Shown: positions 8,458 to 17,254, counted from the first letter of the stretch. The stretch is DNA of 64,000 nucleotides from Hymenobacter oligotrophus (GCF_003574965.1 NZ_CP032317.1:1426001-1490000), one strand, 5' to 3'. The notes: a model not told the origin generated them from the letters alone. Made by a program: numbers and translations.

Positions 8458-8496
8458 CCGGGGAGCAAGCATTCGCAAAACCACCTTGCTCCCCGG
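8458..8496 (+). terminator. Hairpin downstream of the regulatory-domain gene
   Basis: Perfect 12-bp arms CCGGGGAGCAAG (8458-8469) and CTTGCTCCCCGG (8485-8496) with a 15-base loop. No T tract follows, so this is a weak or factor-aided terminator, or a 3'-end stabiliser. Confidence 0.45.
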
Positions 8497-8553
8497 CCTA
8501 ACGGCCCTTCGCCTCCTTGCCTATCAGCGGATTCGATCCGCATTTTTTTCCGC

Positions 8554-8580
8554 CATGTACCTTGCTTAACAAGGTACATG
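8554..8580. promoter_or_regulatory. Perfect dyad operator candidate upstream of the TonB receptor
   Basis: Arms CATGTACCTTG (8554-8564) and CAAGGTACATG (8570-8580) flank CTTAA. The centre is about 70 bases before the ATG at 8639. It shares GTACCTTG-N5-CAA(G/A)GTAC with the site at 7652-7672. The TACCTTG segment could serve as a -7 box, in which case a bound regulator would block the polymerase. Confidence 0.55.
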
Positions 8581-8638
8581 TCAATGCAAAAGCACCCAAG
8601 CAGCCGTTGCGCTGCGCCTCACCTCACCATTTAAGCCC

Positions 8639-11113
8639 ATGTTTGCACTATACTCATCCAAAGCCCTGTGGTGCGCTCTTCCGGTAGCGGTTTGCACGTC
8701 GATGGCTGCTCAGGCCCAACAAGCCCCTGGCTCGGTAGCCGGCACCTTGCTCGACAAAGCAAACAACCAGCCCCTGCCCTTTGCCAACGTGGTGCTGCTC
8801 CGCGCCCAAGATTCGACGCTGGTAACGGGTACCGCCACAACGGAAACCGGCCGCTTTAAGCTCGAGAAAGTTGCCCCGGGCACCTACGCCCTCCGCGCTA
8901 CTGTGCTGGGTTATCAGCCGCTGCGCCGTACGGTAACGGTTGGCGCTGCAGGCGGCGATGTTGACCTGGGCTCGGTGGCGCTGCAACCAACCACGCAGCA
9001 ACTAAAGGGCGTGACGGTAACGGGTGAGCGGACAGCGGTGGAGGACAACTTGGACAAGAAAGTCATCAACGTAGAAAAGGACCTGACGACCGTAGGCGGC
9101 ACGGCCGTAAACGTGTTGCAAAACGTGCCTTCGGTGGCTGTTTCGCCCGATGGCACCGTGAGCATGCGCGGCAGCTCCAACATTACCATCCTGATCGACG
9201 GCAAACCCACCGGCGCGGCCAACGGCGGTGTGGGCAACCGGCTGGAGCAAATTCCGGCCAGCAGCATCGAGAAAGTGGAGGTGGTAACCAACCCCTCGGC
9301 CCGGTACGATGCGGCTGGCGCGGGTGGCGTCATCAACATCATCCTGAAGAAGCAAAAGAAAGACGGCTGGAACGGCCAGGCCACGGCCACCATTGGCACC
9401 CGCGACAAATACAACGGCAGCCTCAGCCTGAACCGCCGCACCGGCAAGCTGAACGTGTTTGGCTCGGCGGATGTGCGCGACATGGACTTCCGCTCGACGA
9501 TGTGGATGGACCAGTACACCACCGTGGAGGGCAACTCGCTGCGCACCGCGCAGCAGGGCGGCAACCTGCGCCAAAATAAAACCTACAACGGCCGCCTGGG
9601 CTTCGATCTGAACCTGCCGGCCAACCAGAGCCTAACGGTAGCATTCGAGCCGAACCTGAACCGCAGCCGGAACACCGGCTGGCAAGTAGCCAACCTTACC
9701 GATGCCGCTGGCACGCGCCGCATTGCCAGCACCCTAGGTGTGCGCGAAAATGTTGACAACCACGAGGCATCGGCCGATTACCGCCGCACCTGGGAGCAGC
9801 ACAAGGGCCGCGAGCTAACTGCCAACCTGGGATATACTTACCTGAACGCCAACGTGGTAGTAGGCCAACGCAACACCGAAGGTACCGCTACCGACGATTT
9901 GCGCGAGTGGAAACAAGACATAGGCGTGAACCTGCACGGCGTGGCAGGGCAAGTGGATTACACGCACCCCCTAGGTGAGAAAACGCGCTTTGATACGGGC
10001 CTTAAGGGCCAATGGCAAACCAACGAAGGCACCTACGATTTCATGCGCCAGGATGCCGAGGGCGAAGAAGCAAAGCGCGTAGCCGACCGCTCGTACGCCT
10101 ACACCTTCAATGAGTACACCCAAGCCGCATACGCCACTTACCAAACCGAGGTGGGCAAATGGAAGGTGCAAGGCGGCCTGCGCGCCGAGTACACCAACAC
10201 CAGCGGCTCTGTAAAGAACGGCCAAGGCCCCTTTAAGCTGGAGTACCTCAATTTGTTTCCGTCGGCTACGGTGGTGCGTGCCCTGCCCACGGCCGACCAG
10301 CGCGTGCAGCTGAGCTACTCGCGCCGCCTCAACCGCCCCAACTTCATGCAGTTGCTCGCCTTTCCGCTCTACCAGGATCAGCGCAGCTACCGCATCGGCG
10401 ACCCCAGCCTGCGCCCCGAGTACATTAACGCGCTGGAGCTGGGCCACCAGATGACGCTGGGCCAGGCCAGCCTCAGCTCGACGCTGTTCTACCGCCAAAC
10501 CAACAACGCCATTCAGCGCCTCACCAAAATCGATACGCTGGCCACTCGCCTCTACGGCAACGGCGCGGTAATCACGGGCCAGTACGCCGACAACTTTGGG
10601 CGGGCTTACAGCTACGGCGCCGAGGTATCCTGGAACCAGCCGCTGACTAAATGGTGGCGCGTAACGGCCAACGGCTCGTTGTTCCAGACGAATGTAACGG
10701 CCGCCACCGGCAACGAATCGAGCCGCCGCACCGTGTCGGGCACGGCCCGCCTGATGAACTCCTTCAGCCCCACACCCAAGCTCGATGTGCAGCTAACCGG
10801 CAACTACCGCGCGGCCGTGCTCACGTCGCAAGGCCGGGTGGCACCGGTAGGCTCAGTGGATATTGCCTTCCGTCATCGCCTCTTCAACGACAAAGCTGCG
10901 CTAACCCTGCGCGTATCGGATATCTTCAACACCCAGCGCAACCGCGTAGAGGCCTTCGCCCAAACGCCCACTACCGATTACCGCGCCACCATGTACAACA
11001 AGTGGGAGTCGCGCGTCGGCTACCTAGGTTTCTCTTGGTACATGGGCAAAAATAAGCCGCCGAAAAAGATTGAGAACCAGCCGCAAGGTGGCGGTGGCGG
11101 CTTCGGCGGCTAA
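8639..11113 (+). CDS. TonB-dependent outer-membrane receptor (OMP_b-brl_3-like) with N-terminal carboxypeptidase-regulatory domain
   Basis: The 824-residue product has a signal peptide (cleavage near AQAQQAPG), a carboxypeptidase-regulatory-like domain (about 30-112, GSVAGTLLDKANNQPLPFA) and a linker QLKGVTVTGERTAVEDN. A plug domain (about 130-230, NVLQNVPSVAVSPDG, IDGKPTGA, SSIEKVEVVTNPSARYDA) and a long beta-barrel follow. Barrel landmarks include SYSRRLNRPNF and ADNFGRAYSYGAEVSW. After the last aromatic strand (LGFSWYMG) there is a Gly-rich tail ending GGGGGFGG. No SusD partner is adjacent, so glycan capture is not implied; the substrate is unknown. A dyad operator lies at 8554-8580. Confidence 0.93.
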   Translation: MFALYSSKALWCALPVAVCTSMAAQAQQAPGSVAGTLLDKANNQPLPFANVVLLRAQDSTLVTGTATTETGRFKLEKVAPGTYALRATVLGYQPLRRTVTVGAAGGDVDLGSVALQPTTQQLKGVTVTGERTAVEDNLDKKVINVEKDLTTVGGTAVNVLQNVPSVAVSPDGTVSMRGSSNITILIDGKPTGAANGGVGNRLEQIPASSIEKVEVVTNPSARYDAAGAGGVINIILKKQKKDGWNGQATATIGTRDKYNGSLSLNRRTGKLNVFGSADVRDMDFRSTMWMDQYTTVEGNSLRTAQQGGNLRQNKTYNGRLGFDLNLPANQSLTVAFEPNLNRSRNTGWQVANLTDAAGTRRIASTLGVRENVDNHEASADYRRTWEQHKGRELTANLGYTYLNANVVVGQRNTEGTATDDLREWKQDIGVNLHGVAGQVDYTHPLGEKTRFDTGLKGQWQTNEGTYDFMRQDAEGEEAKRVADRSYAYTFNEYTQAAYATYQTEVGKWKVQGGLRAEYTNTSGSVKNGQGPFKLEYLNLFPSATVVRALPTADQRVQLSYSRRLNRPNFMQLLAFPLYQDQRSYRIGDPSLRPEYINALELGHQMTLGQASLSSTLFYRQTNNAIQRLTKIDTLATRLYGNGAVITGQYADNFGRAYSYGAEVSWNQPLTKWWRVTANGSLFQTNVTAATGNESSRRTVSGTARLMNSFSPTPKLDVQLTGNYRAAVLTSQGRVAPVGSVDIAFRHRLFNDKAALTLRVSDIFNTQRNRVEAFAQTPTTDYRATMYNKWESRVGYLGFSWYMGKNKPPKKIENQPQGGGGGFGG

Positions 11114-11154
11114 CCAGCCCCACGCCGGCCCTCTATCCTTCTGAACAACGCGCC

Positions 11155-11188
11155 GCGGGGCTGCTACTGAGAGGCAGTAGCCCCGCTG
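11155..11188 (+). terminator. Hairpin downstream of the first receptor
   Basis: GCGGGGCTGCTACTG pairs with CAGTAGCCCCGC around AGAGG, leaving a small bulge. It is followed only by a short T run (TGTTTG). It is a moderate terminator candidate. Confidence 0.4.
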
Positions 11189-11365
11189 TTTGCCGGCTGA
11201 GTGCCCTTGCCTCTCACCCAATGATGTGGGCCCGTAGCCGAGCTCCTTTACGGCAGCATTATGGCAAAAATTTCCGAGGGGCAAAAACCTTGATTGCACA
11301 CTTAAAACGCACATTTTCAGCTGCATCACATCATCGTGCGATTGATGCGCGCCTACCGGCCAAGC

Positions 11366-11373
11366 TACCTTTG
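11366..11373 (+). promoter_or_regulatory. Promoter: TTG (11342) N21 TACCTTTG
   Basis: An exact TAnnTTTG -7 box with an ATTG -33-like element 21 bases upstream. It would drive the carboxypeptidase-regulatory-domain gene at 11555 from a long leader of about 175 bases that contains two CCTAGG sites. Confidence 0.55.
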
Positions 11374-11554
11374 TAACGTTAGTTCAGAGCAACCTAGGCA
11401 CCGGTTAAGCAACTGAAAACCCAAGCACCCGCTGCCCTAGGTCGCCTAGCCAACGGCTCGCCCTGAGCAACATTTGGGCACCGGCACCCAGCAGTACCGC
11501 GGCTGCTCTCGCCTACCGCCCTCCTCAACACTGCAACTTCGACCAACTACTACT

Positions 11555-11980
11555 ATGAAAACGACTGCTGCCTTCCGCTCCCTTTTTTCGGCCCTCGCCC
11601 TGATGCTGGCCCTTTACGCCACCGCCGCCGTTACCTCCCGAACAGGCCAGGTAACCGGCACCGTGCTCGACGCGGGCACCAAAGAAAGCATACCGCAAGC
11701 CCACGTGGTGCTGCTCCGGGCCCGCGACAACGCCTACGTAGCCACCGCCACCACCGCCCCCGATGGCAGCTTCCGCTTCAAAAACTTGCCCTTCGGCCAG
11801 TACAAGCTCCGCACCACCATCCTGGGTTACCAAGAGCCACAATCGACGCTGAAGGTAAACGCCTTGCAACCGCGCCTCAACCTAGGCAAGGTGCAGCTCG
11901 AGCCCGTGAACCTGCCCGCCGAGCAAGCCCCGCTGGCATTGGCCAATACCGCGGGCGCTTCGGCCCTCATTATGCACTAA
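11555..11980 (+). CDS. Second free-standing carboxypeptidase-regulatory-like domain protein, secreted
   Basis: The ATG at 11555 gives 141 residues: signal sequence MKTTAAFRSLFSALALMLAL, then a single regulatory-like beta-sandwich. The domain reads GQVTGTVLDAGTKESIPQA, HVVLLRARDN, TTAPDGSFRFKNLPFGQYKL and TILGYQEPQ. The domain is strikingly similar to the N-terminal module of both neighbouring receptors (compare ANVVLLRAQDS, VPFGNYSLRV, LGYRPARR). It stops where the receptors continue into the TonB-box/plug region, ending in a short Ala-rich tail. It looks like a receptor N-terminus that became a separate gene by duplication and truncation. Function is unknown. A very strong terminator follows. 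Confidence 0.8.
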   Translation: MKTTAAFRSLFSALALMLALYATAAVTSRTGQVTGTVLDAGTKESIPQAHVVLLRARDNAYVATATTAPDGSFRFKNLPFGQYKLRTTILGYQEPQSTLKVNALQPRLNLGKVQLEPVNLPAEQAPLALANTAGASALIMH

Positions 11981-12003
11981 GCTTTCTTTCTGAGCTATGG
12001 CCG

Positions 12004-12048
12004 AGCGGGGCCGCAGGTACCTTACCTGCGGCCCCGCTTGCGTTTGGG
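12004..12048 (+). terminator. Strong hairpin terminator
   Basis: Perfect 16-bp arms AGCGGGGCCGCAGGTA (12004-12019) and TACCTGCGGCCCCGCT (12023-12038) with a 3-base loop, followed by TGCGTTTGGG. The T tract is poor, but the stem is very stable. Confidence 0.65.
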
Positions 12049-12113
12049 TTACCCGCTGCGGGCCCGCGGCATAAACATGTGCCCTAGGTACTGCGGCACC
12101 TAACCTTGTCCGT

Positions 12114-12803
12114 ATGCGTTTCTGGCCCCGTATCCTTCGCCTGCTCATGTCCGCTTTCGTTGCCTTTGTGGTGCTGCTGATGTCCGGAACGCTGATTCCG
12201 CGCAACGCGGCGTTTCGGCAAACGCCCGATGGCGTGCCGATGTATGTGGTGTCGAACGGCTTCCACACCGATTTGGTATTGCCTATCCAAGAGCCCCGCA
12301 CCCATACCAACTGGCTGCAGCGCACCGGCAACGCAGCTCTACAAGCGCGCTTCGCCGGCTACGAGTACATAGCGTTTGGCTGGGGCAACGAGGCGTTTTA
12401 CCTCGAGTCGTACGGCGGGCGCATGCCCAAGCTGGGCACCGTGCTGCGAGCCGTGCTGCCGGCCCGTACGCTGATGCACGTAGGCTTTTACCGCGGGGCA
12501 CCTAGGCCGCGCGAGCGGGTGGTACCGCTGCGTATTTCGGTTGATGAGTACCGGCAACTCACCAACTACATCGAGCAATCCTTCCGGCCCGACTCGCTCG
12601 GCAATTGGGCACTGCGCAACGAAGCCGGTTACTCGCCCGACGATTTCTTTTTCCGGGCTCGGGGCCGATACCACTCCCTACGCACCTGCAACGACTGGAC
12701 CAACCAAGGCCTGCACCGCGCCGGCATTCGGGCGGCCCTTAAGGCTCCGCTGGCCGCCTCGGTGCTGTACCAAGTGCGCCAAGCCGCCGAAAAAAGTAAG
12801 TAG
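12114..12803 (+). CDS. DUF2459 family protein (TIGR02117-like), membrane-anchored
   Basis: The 229-residue product has one N-terminal membrane segment (about residues 9-26, LLMSAFVAFVVLLMSG). A periplasmic domain follows with signatures I associate with DUF2459: VSNGFHTDLVLP, YIAFGWGNEAFYLE, and near the C-terminus RTCNDWTNQGL. The His, the Trp-Gly and the Cys-Asn-x-Trp positions look like a possible papain-like catalytic set; that is inference. The biochemical role of the family is not established to my knowledge. The gene sits between the second regulatory-domain gene and the second receptor, probably with its own transcript. Confidence 0.85.
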   Translation: MRFWPRILRLLMSAFVAFVVLLMSGTLIPRNAAFRQTPDGVPMYVVSNGFHTDLVLPIQEPRTHTNWLQRTGNAALQARFAGYEYIAFGWGNEAFYLESYGGRMPKLGTVLRAVLPARTLMHVGFYRGAPRPRERVVPLRISVDEYRQLTNYIEQSFRPDSLGNWALRNEAGYSPDDFFFRARGRYHSLRTCNDWTNQGLHRAGIRAALKAPLAASVLYQVRQAAEKSK

Positions 12804-12927
12804 GCGGTGCAACACCTCGGGCGCGGCCGGGTCTTTGCTCGGTTTTCGGCCGCAGCGCCAGAGCAGAAATTTAAAACCTGCAGCGCTGTGGTGAGTTGTT
12901 GAGCCGTGCGTTGTCAATTCACTTTCA

Positions 12928-15474
12928 ATGAGTTCAGTTTTTACTTCTTCCTCGCAGCAGCTGCCTAGGCTGTTGCTCGTCATTTTATTGCTGTTGCCGC
13001 TGAGCGTGTGGGCCCAAACCACCGGCTCGGTAACGGGCACTTTGCTCGATGGCTCCAACGGCCAGCCGGTGCCTTTTGCCAACGTGGTGCTGCTCCGCGC
13101 CCAGGACTCCACGCTGGTAACCGGCGCCCAAACCGCCGACAACGGCGCGTTCAAAATCGAAGGCGTGCCGTTTGGCAACTACTCGCTGCGCGTAACGCAG
13201 TTGGGCTACCGCCCGGCGCGGCGGCCCATTACGCTGTCGGCCGAGCAGGCTTCGTTGGCCCTAGGTCAGTTGCGCCTGCGCTCCACCACGCAGCAGCTGA
13301 AGGGCGTAACCGTAACGGGCGAACGGGCCATTGTGCAGGACAACCTCGACAAGAAGGTCATCAACGTATCGAAGGACCTGAGCACTGTGGGCGGAACCGC
13401 CGTGGATGTGCTGCAGAACGTGCCCTCGGTAAACGTGGACCAGAACGGCTCGGTGTCGCTGCGCGGCTCGCAAAACGTAACCATCTACATCGACGGCAAA
13501 CCCACCGGCGCCGCTGGTGGCGGCCGTGCTGTCAACCTCGATCAGATTCCGGCTTCGCAAATTGAGAGCGTAGAAATCGTGACGAACCCCTCGGCTCGCT
13601 ACGATGCCGAAGGCTCGGGCGGTATCCTGAACATTGTGCTGAAAAAGGAGCAGCGCAACGGCCTGAACGGCTCCGTAACGCTGAACGCCGGCACCCGCGA
13701 TAAGTACAACGGCTCGGTGGCCCTGAACCTGCGCCAGGGCAAGTTCAACTTCTTCGGCAACTACGACGCCCGCTACGACAACCGCTTTACGCGCCGCAAC
13801 CTCGACCAGGTAAGCACCCTGCGTGGCCGCGTAGAACGCGATTCAGCCATCGTGCTGACGCAGCGCGGCCGCGGCGACCGTACCGGCATGTCGCACAGTG
13901 GCCGTTTCGGTTTCGATTACACCCTCTCGCCGCAGCAAACCATTACGCTTTCGGTACAGCCGCGCCTGAACACCTCCGACGCCATTGAGACGCTGAACGC
14001 CAACCGCCGTTACGCTCCCACCGGCGCCGACCGCGGTTCGTTTATCCGCCGCAACGACTCCGAGGGCCGCAACCGCTCCACAGACTTCACGCTGGATTAC
14101 CGCCGCACTTGGGCCGGCCAAAAACGCCGCGAGCTGATGGCCATGGCGGTGTTTACGCCCATCCGCAGCGAAAACATTACCGATTCGCGCCTCGACTCGG
14201 TGCAGGCCCGCCGCTTGCCCGCGCAGCCGCAACTGCAGCAGCAACGCAGCGACAACCGTCTCGACCAGGGCTCGGCCCAAATCGACTACGTGCATCCCTT
14301 GGGCGAAAAAGGCCGCCTCGACCTAGGGCTCAAAAGCGTGATGCGCCGCACCGATGCCGACTTCCAGTTTCTGCTCGGCCTATCGGATGCACTCCCGCTT
14401 ACCTTCGACGCCAGCCGCTCCAACCGCTTTAAGTACGAGGAGTACATTCAGGCTGCTTACCTCACGTACCAGAACGTGCGCGGCAAGCTGAACTACCAAG
14501 TGGGCCTGCGCACCGAGCAAACCAACGCCCGCGGCCGCCAGCTCAACACGGCGCCCGCGCCCGGCGGCCAGCCCTTCCCGGCCGAGTTCCGCCGCAGCTA
14601 CTTAGGGCTGTTCCCGTCGGTAACGCTGGCCTACGACGTTTCGCCTTCGCAGCGCGTGCAAGCCAGCTACTCGCGCCGCCTCAACCGCCCCGACGTCAAC
14701 AGCCTCAATCCCTTCATCGATTACTCCGACCCGCTGAACTACCAGCAAGGCAACCCCTACTTGCTGCCCGAGTACATCAACGCCTCGGAGCTGGGCTACC
14801 AGTGGTTTAAGGGCCGCACCAGCGTTACGGGCACGGCCTTCTACCGCTACTCCACGGGCGTGGTGCAGCGCCTGCGCGAGCTCGACGCCGAAACGGGCAT
14901 CACCACCACGCGTCCGCAAAACATCTCAAACAGCCGCTCCTACGGCGTAGAGGCTTCGCTGGCGCAGCCCTTGGCCAAGTGGTGGCGCGTGTCGCTCAAC
15001 GGCTCGGCTTTCCGCAACGTAATTGCGGCCAGCACCGGCACCGAGCTCGACAACAAGAACTTCGCCTACACCGGCCGCCTGAACTCGGTGTTTACGCCCA
15101 TCAAGTCGCTCGATTTGCAGGTGTCGGCGTTCTACCGCTCGCGCACCGTTACCACGCAGGGCTCGTTCGGCCAGATTTTCTCCACCGAGCTCGGCGCCAA
15201 GTACAGCGTGCTGAAAGACCGCGGCGCCATCACCCTGCGCGTTTCCGACGTGTTCGACACGCAGCAGTTCAACATCCAGTTCCGCGGCCCCAACTTCCGC
15301 AGCGACAACGAGTTTAAACGCGAAACCCGCGTGGGCTTCATCGGCTTTACGTATCGTTTCGGCCAGGCGCCCGGCGAGGGCGGCCCGCAGCGCGGCCGTG
15401 GCCGGGGCCGCGGCGAGCAGCAGCAACAGCCTCAGCAGGATGACAACCTAGGGGGCGGCGACTTTGGCGGGTAG
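12928..15474 (+). CDS. TonB-dependent outer-membrane receptor, paralogue of the 8639-11113 product
   Basis: The 848-residue product has the same order as its paralogue: signal peptide (ending VWAQ, about residue 30), regulatory-like domain (TGSVTGTLLDGSNGQPVPFA), QLKGVTVTGERA linker, plug (NVLQNVPSVNVDQNG, IDGKPTGAAGG, IVTNPSARYDAEG) and barrel (SYSRRLNRPDV). Identity is high through the N-terminal 220 residues and lower in the barrel, suggesting a shared ancestor with different ligands. After the last strand (VGFIGFTYRFG) comes a low-complexity tail with RGRGRGRG, a run of Gln and a GGGDFGG end, beyond the usual barrel C-terminus. A terminator hairpin at 15548-15581 follows within a repeat element. 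Confidence 0.93.
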   Translation: MSSVFTSSSQQLPRLLLVILLLLPLSVWAQTTGSVTGTLLDGSNGQPVPFANVVLLRAQDSTLVTGAQTADNGAFKIEGVPFGNYSLRVTQLGYRPARRPITLSAEQASLALGQLRLRSTTQQLKGVTVTGERAIVQDNLDKKVINVSKDLSTVGGTAVDVLQNVPSVNVDQNGSVSLRGSQNVTIYIDGKPTGAAGGGRAVNLDQIPASQIESVEIVTNPSARYDAEGSGGILNIVLKKEQRNGLNGSVTLNAGTRDKYNGSVALNLRQGKFNFFGNYDARYDNRFTRRNLDQVSTLRGRVERDSAIVLTQRGRGDRTGMSHSGRFGFDYTLSPQQTITLSVQPRLNTSDAIETLNANRRYAPTGADRGSFIRRNDSEGRNRSTDFTLDYRRTWAGQKRRELMAMAVFTPIRSENITDSRLDSVQARRLPAQPQLQQQRSDNRLDQGSAQIDYVHPLGEKGRLDLGLKSVMRRTDADFQFLLGLSDALPLTFDASRSNRFKYEEYIQAAYLTYQNVRGKLNYQVGLRTEQTNARGRQLNTAPAPGGQPFPAEFRRSYLGLFPSVTLAYDVSPSQRVQASYSRRLNRPDVNSLNPFIDYSDPLNYQQGNPYLLPEYINASELGYQWFKGRTSVTGTAFYRYSTGVVQRLRELDAETGITTTRPQNISNSRSYGVEASLAQPLAKWWRVSLNGSAFRNVIAASTGTELDNKNFAYTGRLNSVFTPIKSLDLQVSAFYRSRTVTTQGSFGQIFSTELGAKYSVLKDRGAITLRVSDVFDTQQFNIQFRGPNFRSDNEFKRETRVGFIGFTYRFGQAPGEGGPQRGRGRGRGEQQQQPQQDDNLGGGDFGG

Positions 15475-15477
15475 GGG

Positions 15478-15752
15478 CCTCACCCCCCGGCCCCCACTCC
15501 CGCGGAGAGGGGGAGCTTGGTGTCAGCAACGATTCCGTTCAACGATTGCGGGGCCGCCGAACTTAGGTTCGGTGGCCCCGCTTATTTACCTGCCTGCTTA
15601 GGTTGCCAATGGCCCCGGGCACCTTGGGGGCGGCGGCCAAGGCGCGAGCCGCAGCCGCCGCAATCGTTGCACGGAATCGTTGCTGACGGCTGGCTCCCCC
15701 TCTCTACGGGGAAATGCGCGTCGAGCATTTCTTCGGGGGCCGGGGGGTGAGG
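15478..15752. repeat. Large imperfect inverted-repeat element flanking a terminator hairpin
   Basis: The left arm (15478-15551) and right arm (15658-15752) are reverse complements over most of their length. Both contain CCTCACCCCCCGGCCCC, GAGAGGGGGAGC, GTCAGCAACGATTCCGT and CAACGATTGCGG. The right arm has about 22 extra bases that form their own dyad GAAATGC...GCATTTC. The centre carries the hairpin at 15548-15581. The core AATCGTTGCTGACG recurs at 24840-24853. It looks like a non-coding mobile or REP/MITE-like element between the receptor and hisS. Confidence 0.65.
15548..15581 (+). terminator. Hairpin terminator after the second receptor
   Basis: Arms GCGGGGCCGCCGAAC (15548-15562) and GTTCGGTGGCCCCGC (15567-15581) pair with one G-T wobble around loop TTAG. 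It is followed by TTATTT. Confidence 0.65.
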
Positions 15753-15806
15753 CAAATCCAACCCAGGCAGTACCTTCGCGGCCACATTTCCGCATTCACC
15801 TCCCGA

Positions 15807-17219
15807 ATGAGCGCTCAGAAACCCAGCATTCCCCGCGGCACCCGCGACTTTGGTCCTCAGCAGGTAGCCCGGCGCAACTATATCTTCGGCGTAATCCGCC
15901 GCGTGTTTGAAAAGTTTGGCTACGCGCCCCTCGAAACGCCTACCATGGAAAACCTGTCGGTGCTGACGGGCAAGTACGGCGAAGAAGGCGACCAGCTGTT
16001 GTTCAAAATTCTGAACTCGGGCGACTTCGCCAAGGATGTTACGGCCGAAGATTTGGCCGCCGGCGCCAAAAAGGTGCTGCCCAAAGTAGCCGAGAAGGGC
16101 CTGCGCTACGACCTCACGGTGCCCTTTGCGCGCTACGTGGTAATGAACCGCAACCAACTTACGCTGCCCTTCAAGCGCTACCAAATTCAGCCGGTATGGC
16201 GCGCCGACCGCCCGCAGCGTGGCCGCTACCGCGAGTTTGTGCAGTGCGATGCCGACGTGGTGGGCACCACCTCGCTGCTGTGCGAGGCCGAGATTGTGCT
16301 CATGATTGACGAGGTACTGTCGGCCCTAGGTCTGACGGACTTTACCATCAAGATCAACCACCGCGGCGTGCTTTCCGGCATTTACCAAGCCCTAGGTGGC
16401 GTGGGCACCGAGTCGGATTTGTTTGTGGCCATTGACAAGCTCGATAAGATTGGCGTGGAAGGCGTCAGCAACGAGCTGCGCCAGCGCGGCTTCCCCGACG
16501 AGGCCATCGAGAAGGTGTTCAACTACCTCGAAGTCGACGGTTCGTTCGAAGAGAAGCTAACCCAATTGCGCACCGCTTTCGGCACCGATGGCGTATTGGC
16601 CGATGCCGCTGCCGGCCCCGCCAAAGGCCTCACCGACCTAGAGCAGGTGCAGGGCTATCTGCAGGATTTCGGCTTCGAAAACTTCCAGCGCCTCGATTTC
16701 GACGTGACGCTGGCCCGCGGCTTGAGCTACTACACCGGTTGCATCTTCGAGGTGAAGGTGAACAACGTGCAGATGGGCAGCATTTCGGGCGGCGGCCGCT
16801 ACGACAACCTCACCGGGGCATTCGGCCTACCGGGCCTCTCCGGCGTGGGCTTCTCCTTCGGCGTCGACCGCATTTACGATGTGCTTGAGGAGTTGCAGCT
16901 GTTCCCTGAAGGTGCCGTTTCGGCGCCGCTGTGCCTCATTGCCAACTTCGACCAAGAGGGCCGCGCCACCGTGCTGCCGCTGCTGCGCCAGCTGCGCAAC
17001 GCTGGCCTGGCCGCCGAGCTCTACCCCGAGGTTTCGAAGCTGAAAAAGCAGTTTGAGTATGCCGATAAGCGCGGCATTCGGTACATGCTACTCGCCGGCC
17101 CCGATGAGCGCGCCGCTGGCTTGGTAAAGCTCCGCGACATGCGCGCCGGCAGCGAAGTTGCGCTGCCAGCGGGTGAGGTAATCAGCCAGCTATTGGAATA
17201 CGGCGCCGAGCAACGCTAG
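15807..17219 (+). CDS. hisS: Histidyl-tRNA synthetase
   Basis: The 470-residue class II synthetase charges tRNA-His in the cytosol. Motif 1 region is PRGTRDFGPQQ near the N-terminus, motif 2 contains FKRYQIQPVWRADRPQRGRYREF, and the histidine-specific motifs appear as LARGLSYYTGCIFE and GGGRYDNL. Motif 3 is GVGFSFGVDRIYDVL. A C-terminal anticodon-binding domain follows (LYPEVSKLKKQFEYADKRG). The start at 15807 gives the standard MSAQKPSIPRGTRDF beginning; the longer frame to 15714 runs into the repeat element. A TACCTTCG near-consensus -7 box lies at 15771-15778. A terminator is at 17255-17293. Confidence 0.97.
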   Translation: MSAQKPSIPRGTRDFGPQQVARRNYIFGVIRRVFEKFGYAPLETPTMENLSVLTGKYGEEGDQLLFKILNSGDFAKDVTAEDLAAGAKKVLPKVAEKGLRYDLTVPFARYVVMNRNQLTLPFKRYQIQPVWRADRPQRGRYREFVQCDADVVGTTSLLCEAEIVLMIDEVLSALGLTDFTIKINHRGVLSGIYQALGGVGTESDLFVAIDKLDKIGVEGVSNELRQRGFPDEAIEKVFNYLEVDGSFEEKLTQLRTAFGTDGVLADAAAGPAKGLTDLEQVQGYLQDFGFENFQRLDFDVTLARGLSYYTGCIFEVKVNNVQMGSISGGGRYDNLTGAFGLPGLSGVGFSFGVDRIYDVLEELQLFPEGAVSAPLCLIANFDQEGRATVLPLLRQLRNAGLAAELYPEVSKLKKQFEYADKRGIRYMLLAGPDERAAGLVKLRDMRAGSEVALPAGEVISQLLEYGAEQR

Positions 17220-17254
17220 CCTCGCTGACGGCTCGTTTTGCCAACCCCTTTTGC

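Noticed and set aside
8639-15474. SusC/SusD-type polysaccharide utilisation locus
   Set aside because: The receptors are of the OMP_b-brl_3 type and no SusD-like lipoprotein, glycoside hydrolase or hybrid two-component gene is present.
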